From Acanthochlamys bracteata (Eukaryota > Streptophyta > Magnoliopsida > Pandanales > Velloziaceae), in assembly GCA_019914995.1 (NCBI GenBank), contig CM034130.1:1612001-1676000 (forward strand): a stretch of DNA of 64,000 nucleotides. Direction: 5' to 3'. A program made the translations under genes and the position numbers. The notes under the pieces were generated by a model. It saw only the letters and a program-made list of their open reading frames with translations, was not told the origin of the DNA and ran no database searches. Below are positions 37,306-48,125 of the stretch, one piece after another. Position 1 is the stretch's first letter. Every line of letters begins with the position of its first letter.

Positions 37306-40044
37306 ATGGTAAGTTGTTTTATAATGTTTATTGATGTTTTTAATTTGTAAATTGTTGGGAGATCTACAAATCAGATCTGAACTTCAAATGATTTGATTGT
37401 TGTTTGGTTTTGTTGTTGCTTCGATTCTTCACATGCAATCCTGCTTCTGATTGGTTTTAAGATTTTTAACTTCAACAAAATGGTCATTCTATATAATTCG
37501 TATTGTACTGTTTATGATTTTCTTTTAATTTTGCGCCTTCCCTGTCAAAGTGATTCGTTTCTGATTGGCTTTGAAAAAACTGCAGGATTCTGCGACAACA
37601 AAGAGCAGCACACTTCTGCTGACGGATCAGGTTGCTGTTCCGGCAAACGCTGTTTTGTCTGCAGCAAGGGATGTTGGAGTTGGGGTGGAAACTATAGACG
37701 ATGCAATTGTCATCACTCAAGCTACTACACTTGGTAAATTATTTCTTCCATTTTTCTTGTCAATATATTATGTCCCTTGCTTTGTAGCAGAGAGAGCTTG
37801 AATGCTGCAATTGTTTTTATGAGAGATTACCTCTATTTGGACTGCTGTTTACCATTTACTCCAGTTGTCTGTATAAACAACAAAATTGACACTACAAAAG
37901 TTCCTTAAGTAGACTTCAAGGTGTAGATACCTCTTATATTAACATATTCAATCAGTAAATGTGAATGGAATATTCAAATGCAAAAGGCTACATCCTGAAA
38001 ACGTCAGAATGGGTTAAATTTGTGGTCCACCTCCTTTTGCATATGTCTATGAATTAAGGAGAATGTAGATTGGATGAAGCACCTGAATGAGTAAAGGATT
38101 TTGTGTGAAAAGTTATGCTACTTTACTACAATCATATGGCTGACATAAAAACTTGTCCGGAAACTCTGATAGTCGTCTTGATCGCTTTCTTCCTCTATAC
38201 GTCATGGTATGATATAGACGTTAAAAAATGCATTTCACTTTATAACCCAGCTGAAACCAGTGTTTATGATGTCGTGGAATGGCTTGAAAATGTTGTTACT
38301 TACAATATGTTAAAATTTTTTGTTGTCTAAGTTGGCATAGTATATTTGAAGTAATTGGGGCAATTCTAAACAAGTGCAACTGTTCTTCTACTGCTTGAGC
38401 TGGTGGTGAGTTCTAAAACTGCTTGGTTTAATTGCATTTGTTGGTAACCTTTGAATAGCTGTAATACCATGTTCTCTGCTATATGCAAAAATTAGGTGGT
38501 TGTGATGAATGGTTATTGTCATTTCAGAACATCCACGGTACTTTATCTGATTTCGCTTTGTATATCTGGCTGTTGTAGTGCAGTATTGGTTTCAGATGCC
38601 TAATTTGGACAATTTAAGCTCCACAGCATCTTCTCTTCATCTGAAAATGTCATGTAAACACATATAAAATAATCTAATGTAATATTGGAGCTGCTTATTG
38701 GAGTTGTAATTTTTAATGTGAGCAGTTTAAGTAATAATAGATTCTCTGGTGACCTCTTTAGGGCAATAGCTGAAGCCACCTCATGGAGAGAAGGCTTGGC
38801 AATTGTGGTGATATGTATGCTGTCTTATTTTTTGTAATTATTAATTAAACTATTTCTAATGGTTACATATCAAGTCTTGCTAAGTATAAAGCTAAACATG
38901 AATTCAGTGCTTATAGCAGGAGGAAAGCTCCCAGTTGAGTCATCATCAGTTGATGTGGTTGTATGTGTATCCAAAGCACCTGAGCTCACCAGTGAGCAAT
39001 GTCTTGGTGAGATCAGCAGAGTCTTGAAACCTGGTGGCAAAATTCTCATACAGACGTATGCCGCCTCTAGTGAGACAACAGAAAAGGTATACCAGGATTG
39101 TACTATTTTACACTCCTGTGATGTAACTTCAATCAATGTTAACATTAATGTTTCCTGCAGAAAAACTCTCCTTTGGACTGCAAGGTTATAATGGCAGGAT
39201 TTCTTGACGTGCAACCTGTTGAGTGTAAAGCATTTTTACCAACCGCAGGTTTTAAAAGGTTTACAGTAAGTGAAACTTGAATTCATGCATCTTTTAGTGG
39301 TGGCTGGGCACTCCATGGCTTTTTGGTTAGTTACAATGCAGTGAACGCTTCAGGTTAAGGGTAAGAAGGCTTCTTGGGCAGTAGGGTCATCGTTTGCCAT
39401 CAAGAAAGCTACAAAATCTATTCCCAAGATTCAGATTGATGATGATTCTGATCTGATTGATGAGGATAGCCTTCTTACTGAGGAAGATTTGAAGAAGCCA
39501 CAAATACCGTTAGGTTTGATGCATGCATCATATTTCTACTGGCTTTATTTTGTTTGGCGGTGTTATAGTATTACTTAAGTTTGTTAAAAACTGTCATGTA
39601 TGCAGTTGGAGATTGTGAAGTTGGGAGCACAAGGAAGGCCTGCAAGAATTGCACATGTGGTCGTGCTGAAGCGGAGGAAAATGTTGAGAAGCTAGGTCTC
39701 ACAGCAGAACAGATTAATAATCCTCAATCAGCATGTGGCAATGTAAGTCGGGATAGTTAGCTGCTTGAGTTCTTGTGAGGATGTTGTTTACATACATATA
39801 ACTGATACCTATTGCTACTTTGCAGTGTGGCCTTGGAGATGCTTTCAGGTGTAGTACCTGTCCTTACAAAGGCCTTCCTCCATTTAAGTTTGGGGAAAAG
39901 GTAAAAACTGGTAGACGGACCATGTGATTTGCATGATATGTTACTTCCAATGAGATGCTAGGTAATCTCTATGGTTCTTTGTTTAATGAATATGCTATTT
40001 TGCAGGTCGCACTTAGTGGGAACTTTCTTGTTGCTGACATATGA
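37306..40044 (+). CDS. DRE2: Anamorsin homologue DRE2 (CIAPIN1), cytosolic Fe-S cluster assembly
   Basis: DRE2 receives electrons from the diflavin reductase (ATR3/TAH18) in the first step of cytosolic iron-sulfur protein assembly. Eight exons (37306-37308, 37586-37733, 38920-39086, 39161-39265, 39354-39513, 39606-39742, 39826-39900, 40006-40044) encode 277 residues; Arabidopsis DRE2 has about 270. The N-terminal half is the methyltransferase-like domain ([20 protein letters not shown]). A linker holds [18 protein letters not shown]. The CIAPIN1 end carries both cysteine motifs: C198-x8-C207-x2-C210-x-C212, the [2Fe-2S] site followed by GRAEAEE, and C238-x2-C241-x7-C249-x2-C252. The sequence ends [14 protein letters not shown]. 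Remarkably, the first coding exon is only the ATG, followed at once by GTAAGT. Confidence 0.95.
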
Positions 40045-42316
40045 GAATTGATTTTTGCTTACCAACCATAATAGATTCTTTATGAAGCAGTTTTCGCAGG
40101 TCATCAACTGCAAAGAATTCTTAGGCTATTTCAGCTGCGGTCTCTAGCTAGGAATTACTAATTTGTTGGGACTGGTGTGTCTGGTTGGAGGCAGCAATGG
40201 CAACACCGTCTTCATTTAAGCATTTGTAAGGAAACTCTGTGTGAATGAAAAGAACAGTTAACGATGCGCTTCGTACTTGAATGCATATTTGTGTGCAATT
40301 ACAACTCCGTTAATTGCGTATTATGCATGCGTTGAACCGTTGATATGCCTGGTGTTCGTTTAAGTGATGTAATTATCACTGTTCAAATTGATAGAAGCGT
40401 TCGTCAATTATATGAATCTTGACTGCTTGCTCTTCTCCAGAGGTTTAGAATGTGCTATATGAACGTGTTCCTCTATTGCTTGCTTTTAGTAATCTCAATT
40501 ACTTGTGATATAATTCTATACCGCTATTTGATGAATCTATAACATTTGAATTTTCCATATTTGAAAGAAAAACTGAATAAGTTTCGTGTAAGCGTAGTCA
40601 ATTTTTCTTTTTAATTCTTAGAGAATAATTTTTAAAATTGTCAATAAAATAAAAAATCCTTAACAAGAGAACCAGAGAAAACATAAAGCTAGGCTTCATA
40701 GTTCTCTTCAATTGTAAATCATCAACTAATAATTTGTCAGAAACCCTGACAAAAACCAACCCACGGTAACGAATCTAATACTTTCCCGTTCATCTTCTTC
40801 TCCGATAACAGAAAAACCATCTGAGTTTTTCAGCAGAAGTTCGAAATTCTTCCTGGCGCGTTCACAAATTCAAAGAGATTTAAGAAACACCCAATCAGTT
40901 AATGAATTGCGGCTTCTCATTTCGTTCCTTTCCGTGAATTTCAACTTTGCACCCCACATGAACGATGGAGCGTTAAGCATGATAATTTTTAGTCATCCGT
41001 AATTGCTTACTTAAAAAATGTTTATGTTTTCCCATTGAAGGTTGATCTTGAATTCGTGCTCTCTTCACTAGTTTCGAGTTGTTTTTGTTCAGTGTATTAT
41101 TGCTTCTACACAAACATGTTTCTCTTGCATTATGGAATATTATGAGTGCTCATATCTGATTGTTTGTTTTGTTGGAATAATTGTAGACCCAGATTGTGAT
41201 TGAATTTCCTGGACATAGAAGTGGCTCCAATTTTACAGTCAAATTTGGCATCTGTTAAGAATCTCAGGGAAAGCATTTGTGGAATTTATTGTTGTTAATG
41301 ATATATAACGGATGCTGGTGTTACTTGAACTGCATAGCTTTAAGGGACATTCAATGGTTGAAATGACATATTCTTCATGAATGTGTTTTCTCTTCTTGTT
41401 ACCTGATAAGAATTATATATTATAGACTCCTTCCAGAGTCTATATCTTTCAGCTGTCTATTTTGGTGATTCTCACCATATCGATAGCAAGATTTTCAAGG
41501 TTGTCAAAAGTTGCGTTGCAAGGACTTGGAAGTCTTTGATTGTTTGTTACTTGTTTACTTTATTGTTTCACTTCAATTCGAAAGTGGCTTGGTTTCAATT
41601 TCTGTTCGACACCTATTGTTCTAGATAGAATTTATATGAATCTACGGCAAAATGATGCTAATGTTCCGGCAATTTTGTTGTAGAGAAAGGATTCCAGTAC
41701 ATTGGTAAACATTATTTCTGTGCTGTGCTATGCTATATGTGAATATCTTAGCTGTTTTGAATTACTATAGGCAAATTTGTTGTTGTTCGCTTGTATTCTT
41801 GTTTTGTAGAAACAATCAACTTTAAAAGCCAATAATCTTATACTTTCTGAGAGAGCTATATCTTTAAGGAATGAAAAACAGTGGTGCAAGTTGCTTGCTG
41901 GAAAACACCGAAAACTTTAGGCTTCTGACTGGTATTTAAGCTGATTCATTGTTATCAAAGTTACTTAAGAGATTCAATACCTGAATGTTACTTCCGAGTT
42001 TTAGTGCTTTCCTCTTTCTAAAGGAAAAATTCTTAGAATGTAATCATGCTTGATCCAAAAATTTCCGCATACATGTGATCTCTTCAGATGTAACAACTTG
42101 AGAGGGCTTGGATTTATGCATGCATTTCCTGCACATCCTCTAACTAACACCTCTGCTTGGATAAAGTGCTTCCATTAAGTTTTTTTTTTAAAATATTATT
42201 TTAATAGTGAGATTTTAGGATGCCATTAGAATAGTTTTAAGGTACAGCACAATTTCAAATCCTTCTTGTAATTACTCCAAGTGCCATAGAACTCCTATTC
42301 GCAGGAGGAGCATGAT
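40045..42316. other. Intergenic region downstream of DRE2
   Basis: It begins with the DRE2 3' UTR. From about 40740 on there is a stretch like a transcript leader (CTTCTTCTCC and TTCAGCAGAAG near 40790-40870), possibly the old 5' exon of the PAT11-like fragment that follows. No coding frame of interest is present. Confidence 0.35.
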
Positions 42317-42525
42317 ATGCCATCTCTACCTGAAGAACGTGAGGCAACATGTTGCTGCTGTGGTTCACGCCTGGTGTTTTCGTCTTGTGCACCTGCCTCA
42401 AGTGTGGATGGTGCGGTGCAATAACAGATCGAAATCCAAGTTCAAGAAAAGGTGAAACGCATGCTTTTCTTTTTGGAGAAGTTTCAGAGACCGTTTCTTC
42501 GTCTCTTCTTCATGCTTTATAATAT
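42317..42525 (+). pseudogene. Fragment of a protein S-acyltransferase 11-like gene, frameshifted
   Basis: From the ATG at 42317 the frame reads MPSLPEEREATCCCCGSRLV and continues to FSSCAPASS. A one-base shift then gives CGWCGAITDRNPSSRKGE, and a further shift gives FWRSFRDRFFV and CFIIC, before a donor-like GTAAGT at 42526. The CCCCG, CGWCGAI and WR-x-RDRxFV blocks are what I recall from the N-terminus of plant PAT11 palmitoyltransferases. Three frames are needed, and the DHHC catalytic domain is not found downstream, so it should be non-functional. The family call rests on memory of the family, not a search. Confidence 0.5.
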
Positions 42526-43945
42526 GTAAGTCACAAAAGGCTGTTCCATGTTGCATCTTCTTGATTTTGCAATTTCATTTTCATGAGTCCATGAGCTAAC
42601 TTTTTCCATGATATTTTAGACAAATTTCCATATCTTATGACTTTTTTCTGGTTGCTAGAAAATCTTCCTCCTTTTTTCTGGTTGTCCATATTCAAGTTTC
42701 AGATTCGTATTAGGCCCTGCACATGTTGCAAAGCTGCAAGAAACATTGAGCTCGAAGAGGTAATAGATGTAAGTAATTTCTGCTCTAATTAATCTAAAAT
42801 CTCGATGCAATTCTAAGGGTAACTTTAGTTAGAATGTATAGCTGTGCTATATCTAGGATGTGCTCCTGTTTCCAAATCATGGTTTGCAGACTTACAAAAG
42901 AAGAAAAAAGAGCATCATGGACTCCTTAGTAATACATAACTTTCTTGCAAATATAATACTGCATAGTGTTATAAGCTTATTGAGTGCCTTGTCAAAACAG
43001 CTTTTCTTATGTTTTTTTTAACAGAGAGCCAGTTACTCTTTTCAGGATGATTGGTGATAACTGCACATGAAAACTCTGTAAGATCTCAACTTTGGAGAAA
43101 TTTGATGTTTTGCGGATGGAAGGAAGGGGTAGCATCCATTATTCTCCCATTATGGATGGTAGGTCCTCTGCACACTGGGGCATTTTCAGCTTACTGCTGT
43201 ACTCCAGTTCCATTGTCTCTTCAGGTGTGTTCACGCTGATAGAAGTAAAAATTCTTTCAGAAGAGTACCAATCACTGCTATTTCAAACTGTTTGAATTTT
43301 TTGTTTTCTCACGGATGGATAAAGAAAATTATAAACAATTGCAAAGGTGCACATATTATATATCTGCTCTTGTTTTGGTCACAAAAATCAACCTCAAAGA
43401 TAGAAAGTTATGGTGAATGTGAATATACAGTCTTATGCTTGCAGGGAAGCTGGTATGCCCGGGTTTCTCTTAAACATTCAACATTCAAAAGAGAAAGAGA
43501 GAGATGGTCACTGCTCCCTGGAGAAATAGTTCCCTGATAGTGTTGTTAAAACCTGTTACAAAGAACATCCGGAGCAGGAAAACTGTACTTGTTGACAATT
43601 AACAGATGGTGAAGCTAGCTGTAGGAAACTTTGGGAGCTTTTGTAAAGTTTAGTGAAAAGATGTGATTGTGAAAGCCTAGGCTTGAGTTACTATTATTTA
43701 TTACGTCTTTCATTATAGGGTTTTTTTTTTGGGTTCTGGTACTGTTACTTTGGGAGAAAGATGGCCATGCTGCAGAATTAAACAAAAGTGCAAGGAATAT
43801 TTTCAATTTGGTACAGACATTTTTTCATTATTGATTCCTCTCGTTATGTTTGTTGAGAAACTGATGGCAACTTCCGTACACCAAAAGAGTAGAATAAGAA
43901 TAATACTGTAGTCACTCCAACACACAGAAAAACCGAAAAAACAAA
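42526..43945. other. Region after the PAT11-like fragment
   Basis: No DHHC-CRD motif or other domain is visible on either strand. Several short open frames around 43050-43540 have leucine-, serine- or charge-rich but unfamiliar sequence. It may be degraded remainder of the same locus. Confidence 0.3.
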
Positions 43946-44280
43946 TGGCGTCGCCCGGACTCGTACCGGAGACCTTTATGGGTGTTTGGCTTTGCTTTCC
44001 CCCAACCCAACTTTTCAATTCTCCATTTCACGTTTTTCAATATATATTTTATAAATATATAAAAAATTTATTTAAAAATTTAGAAAGTATAGAAAAATTT
44101 TACGGAGTGAGATCTTTTTATTGCATATTTTTATTATTTTTTTAGAAGTAAAAAAAATAGAGCTCGTTTTTCAAAAAGGACAAAAATACCCTTTATTTCA
44201 CAAAAGCTTCATTTCATAAGCAATCCCAAACGTCCCTTAGTGTGTTAAACTGACGTGATAACCAACTACACCACGAGACC
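43946..44280 (-). pseudogene. tRNA-Val (anticodon AAC) gene split by a MITE
   Basis: The minus strand from 44280 reads GGTCTCGTGGTGTAGTTGGT, continuing TATCACGTCAGTTTAACACACTAA to 44237, with the anticodon AAC in the loop. It resumes at 43975 with AGGTCTCCGGTACGAGTCC, then GGGCGACGCCA to 43946. Together, with one copy of the target duplication removed, this is 74 bases and matches the plant tRNA-Val(AAC) pattern: acceptor stem, A-box-like TGGTGTAGTTGG and B-box-like GGTACGAGTCC. The insertion lies at the 3' side of the anticodon stem. Decay is also visible: the acceptor stem has a C-C mismatch at its fourth pair, and the T-loop sequence departs from GGTTCGAACCC. It cannot give a normal tRNA. 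Confidence 0.88.
43979..44236. mobile_element. Tourist-like (PIF/Harbinger) MITE inserted in the tRNA-Val gene
   Basis: A 258-base AT-rich element flanked by a perfect TTA duplication (43976-43978 and 44237-44239). The ends are TGGGTGTTTGGCTTTGC and, in reverse, GGGACGTTTGGGATTGCTTA. A 3 bp TWA target and GGG(N)2-3GTTTGG ends are the marks of Tourist/PIF-Harbinger MITEs (family knowledge). There is no transposase. The tRNA context fixes the borders exactly, making this the reference copy for the family in this window. Confidence 0.85.
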
Positions 44281-47040
44281 ACAACTGCCAAGTTGTTGGC
44301 ATTTCAAAATCAAGATAATATGAAATATAACTAATAAATTATTTTTAAAATATAACGAAAGAATTTATGCAATTAAAATATATTTTTCGTTTTAACAGAG
44401 AGTTTGATAATCCAGAATGGTCAGATGACAGAAAAAATTATGAAGTATTTGGTCCTACATTGAGCTGAAAAAAAGGAGCCGCAAAACCCGGCCTTCCACA
44501 CGTACAGCATACAATAATTATGTATGCCCCAACTCCTCAGTTAATTCCTTTGAATCCAATCGATCTGTACGTACAATAATTACATTACAGTGATATTATA
44601 TGAAGCAAATTATTTATATATGTTTTGGCGTGTTTATATATATGAGGTTTCCGCATTAGTGTTGAGTCTTTAAAAATTAATTAAGTTTACTTTTAAACTT
44701 TTATTTTTTGAAGAACTCACGTTTTGAGATCAAAAGAAAGAAACAGGCACATAAGATGCATGGCATCTGCAGGATCATCACTGAAGATACAATACATGTA
44801 TGATCTGAAGGAATTCCATAACCCATGATACATAAATGTTCCATCCATCCCATCCGTTATTTTAATTATTTGGTCCATTCTACATGATATGCCTGTTCTG
44901 TAGTGTACTCTACATATATATGCATACATACTTATTATTTTTAATAAGTATTTAATTTATAGTATTTAAAAAAATTTTAAAAATTAATATAAATAATTAT
45001 ACATTATAAAAAACTTATATATATAGATAAAAATGCTAAACTTATTTGAAAAAGATTTCTTATGTGAAACCTTTTTAAAGGATCCTTATATATTAAAAGA
45101 AATATTTTTGAGTGCTGAGATTTTAAAATACATTATGATTTTGATAAGGGTCTTTTTATTTTCTCCCACTCATGAGAGTGCGTGCGTTCTGTTTGCAGCA
45201 CTCACTTTTTTTTAAATTCCCTGGCATTTACACTCCCATCCATGTTATCTACTCTCCACCGCTGGATCTTCATCTGACGGTCCTGCTTTTATTCACCCTA
45301 TACCTATCTTCGATTACGGACCAGGTCATTCATCGGTTTATTTCACCCTATGTGATATGATTCCAATTAACTAGCTAATAAAGGTAGGATACAAGTATAA
45401 GGGGAGATATGGGACTGATTTTTTTAAAGAAAATTTAATTAAAAAATTTATAATTTTTTAAAATAACTACTTTTAAAAAATAATAAAATAATATAAAATA
45501 TTAAAATTAAAAAATACTTTTAAATATCACCCATCTTGAAAATGTATATGTTTAAAATACGTTGAATTTTTTACCCTTCAAATTTGAGTAATATTAAATT
45601 TTATAAAAATAAAATTCGATAAAAAGTAGAGTTCGGTGAAAGCAAAATTTAAAGTGATATTTGAAACAAGTAAAATGAAGTTTGAAATTAAATTTTGATA
45701 AAAATAAAATTCGGTGTAAAAGAAAAGTAAAATTTAGAATGGCAATTGAAATACATAAAATGATCGAACTCAAAATTTGAAGTAAAAAAAAATAAGATTC
45801 GATGTATATATATAGTTAGGAGATTCGACCTATATATTGAGAAATACAAAATTTAGAAAGTTTTCTTAGAACTCAGGACAAAGAGAATCTCTATATATGG
45901 TTTTACACAAACAATGCAGGCCAATTTCCCGTGGGCTCCAAAAGGTTACACCCTAAAAAAAGCCTTACATACCGGGGGACAGTTATTAAAGTGTGCATGA
46001 GAATATGAACTGAAAATTCATGAGGGGGACCTTTAAACTATATAGATGGATACATTTATGCATAAGATTATGAGATCTCCAAAATTATTATTGCCGTAAA
46101 TCTACTAAGTTACTTGATGTTACAAAAGGTACAGAAAAAAACAACTATGATTTTCTTGTGAAAATTTATAAAATTATATCTTTCAAAACACTTGCCGGTA
46201 TAAAAGCATGTTTATTTATCCAAAATTAATTTCTTCTAATTCGATAATTATTTATAAATAAATTTATTTTTTAATAATTTATTTTTTAAAATTTATTTTA
46301 TATAATTAAATTAGGAAATTCAATTGTACGAAATTTATTTTCTTTTTTAGATTAGTTTACAAACTTATCGAATTCATTTCTAGTCAAATTTTTACCCAAT
46401 ACAACTTTACCGAATTCAGTTTTACGAAACTTATTTCCTGACGTCGAAAGACAACCTTGCGCTCATCTACTTCGTTGGTAAAATAGCCTACCATCTTAGA
46501 AGTAGAATACGGAGGCATTTAGAATTGCGTTTCCCAAACGATTTATTTTAATTTTTTATTTTATATTTTTAAATATATATTTTATAATATTAAAAAATTT
46601 TATTTAAAATTTTAAAAATATAATAAAATTTTATATAATAAATTTTTTTATTTTATATTTTTTTTAAAATAAAAAATAAAATTTATTTTAAAAAAAAATA
46701 AAAATATTTTTAATTATAAAAAAATTTATTATATAAGTACTTCGAACGCCCATTTAATCTGCTACATATACTCAACACTAGTTTATTAATTCATTATATG
46801 GCTTATTAAAATTAGCTATAATCACACCCTACTACAGTAATTAATAACTGTTATTGTGATTGCAGCTCATTGATTCCAACTCATTCGATTGGTTGGATTT
46901 ATTATTGGTAAAAACATAGTTACATATATGAGAAATTACAAAGCTTAAATATCAATCAATAATTTTTTTTATTTACTTTTACATTCTAGTTTACTTTTGT
47001 TTTTTGTTTTTTTAGAATATATTGGACTTTGGATGCAAGT
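44281..47040. other. AT-rich intergenic region upstream of MIR396
   Basis: No gene is seen. Repeated AT-rich words such as AAATTCGGT and AAAATTTGA around 45590-45800 and the block 46195-46445 suggest old MITE copies of the second family. Another MITE copy (46512-46751) is listed separately. The last 150 bases would be the MIR396 promoter. Confidence 0.4.
46512..46751. mobile_element. AT-rich MITE copy upstream of MIR396
   Basis: It begins GAGGCATTTAGAATTGCG, followed by TTTCCCAAACG, and ends, in reverse, GGGCGTTCGAAGTACTTATA. The core repeats the TTTTTATTTTATATTTTTAA, ATATATTTTATAA and AAAATTTTA order of the copies at 19992 and 43979. The target duplication is unclear. Confidence 0.55.
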
Positions 47041-47049
47041 AGAGCTAGG

Positions 47050-47092
47050 TATATAGGGCCCTTACCTCTCTCTCTCTCTCTCTCTATCCCCA
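47050..47092 (+). promoter_or_regulatory. Possible core promoter of the pri-miR396 transcript
   Basis: TATATAG at 47050-47056 is followed by a (CT)n pyrimidine tract (about 47067-47085), a common plant core-promoter layout. Pyrimidine-rich, leader-like sequence continues to about 47230, and the hairpin lies some 850 bases downstream, with room for an intron. The position of the start site is an inference. Confidence 0.35.
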
Positions 47093-47914
47093 CATATATC
47101 AAACAAACACTCACCAACCTTTCCCTTCTCATCTTCTCCTCTGTAACAAGCATAGATCTTCTTATTCATATCGATCTCCTTAGATCTCTTTCTTTCTATA
47201 CTGAATTCTTCATTTATAGAATTCTCTATCTTCTCTCCTTAATAGTTAGGTTTTATTTCTGCACTTTTGTTATTTTAATTATGTAATCCATGTTTGGTTG
47301 TACTACTTTCTTTTTTTTTTCTTTTTTTTTTTGGTTTTTTGTTTTTTTTAATATATTTCAATGATCTTCTCGTTGTCATCTTCGTTTCATGTTTTTTCTG
47401 TGAACTCTTCGTTAGATTTCCAAGACCTATGAACTCCTAATCTTCCAAGATTTTTTTTTTTGTGAATGAATTGTGTATAGTGAGAATGCCTATATAATAT
47501 AATAATATGGTTGCTGGTTTCGTTGTCTTTTCAATGAGAAAATTAGGTGAAGGCAATTCAATGATCTTAGCGTTACATTTAAACTTGTACCCTAATTTTA
47601 CTGTATCTGTATACAACAGAAAACTTTTAATTAGATCTTTTTCTTTTCTTCTAATTCTAGAGATCCTTTAATTTTTGCATGCCTTGTTTCTATTGTTTGT
47701 TAATTTTTGTTGTTTTTGCTTCTGTATAGCTTGTTTCTAAAATTGTTTACTTCATAATTTTTAAACCCCTTTTTCAACGAATATCTTCTTACAATCGTTG
47801 GTAATTCATGTTCTTTTAATTTAGTTTACTGCACTGCATGGAACTCATGATCTTGAATTTTTTCACTTTGTTTCATTGGGAGATCTAGAAGAAGAGATTA
47901 AAGATTAGAGCAAG

Positions 47915-48125
47915 ATTATGAGCATGCTTTTCCACGGCTTTCTTGAACTGTGGACAGTTAGGTAACCAGATTCTGATAAAACCATTATAATTCTCTTAAT
48001 TCTCGAATATATCGAATCGAATCAATCGAGATTGAATTAAGAGATGATAAACACGGAAGATCGGGGTTAGGACCATCTGTGCAAAGTTCAAGAAAGACGT
48101 GGGAAAACATGGCAGATCTTTTTTT
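47915..48125 (+). ncRNA. MIR396: MIR396 precursor hairpin
   Basis: The 21-base mature sequence at 47930-47950 (TTCCACGGC, then TTTCTTGAACTG) is miR396 with G instead of A at position 7, a variant I recall among poplar miR396 members. The star strand at 48086-48106 begins GTTCAAGAAAGACGTGGG. The duplex has one G/A mismatch at miRNA position 8, one U-G wobble at position 2, and two-base 3' overhangs on the star side, as Dicer-like 1 products require. The stem extends below with CATGCTTTTCC against GGGAAAACATG. A secondary stem pairs TCTCTTAATTCTCGA with TCGAGATTGAATTAAGAGA in the loop. miR396 targets GRF transcription factors, limiting cell proliferation (family knowledge). Confidence 0.92.

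Noticed and set aside
42690..43080. Cysteine-containing frames that might be the DHHC domain of the PAT11-like fragment
   Set aside because: No DHHC or CRD spacing could be found in any frame.
43945..44145. 66-codon ORF beginning MASPGLVPETF
   Set aside because: It runs through the 3' half of the split tRNA gene on the opposite strand and into the MITE.
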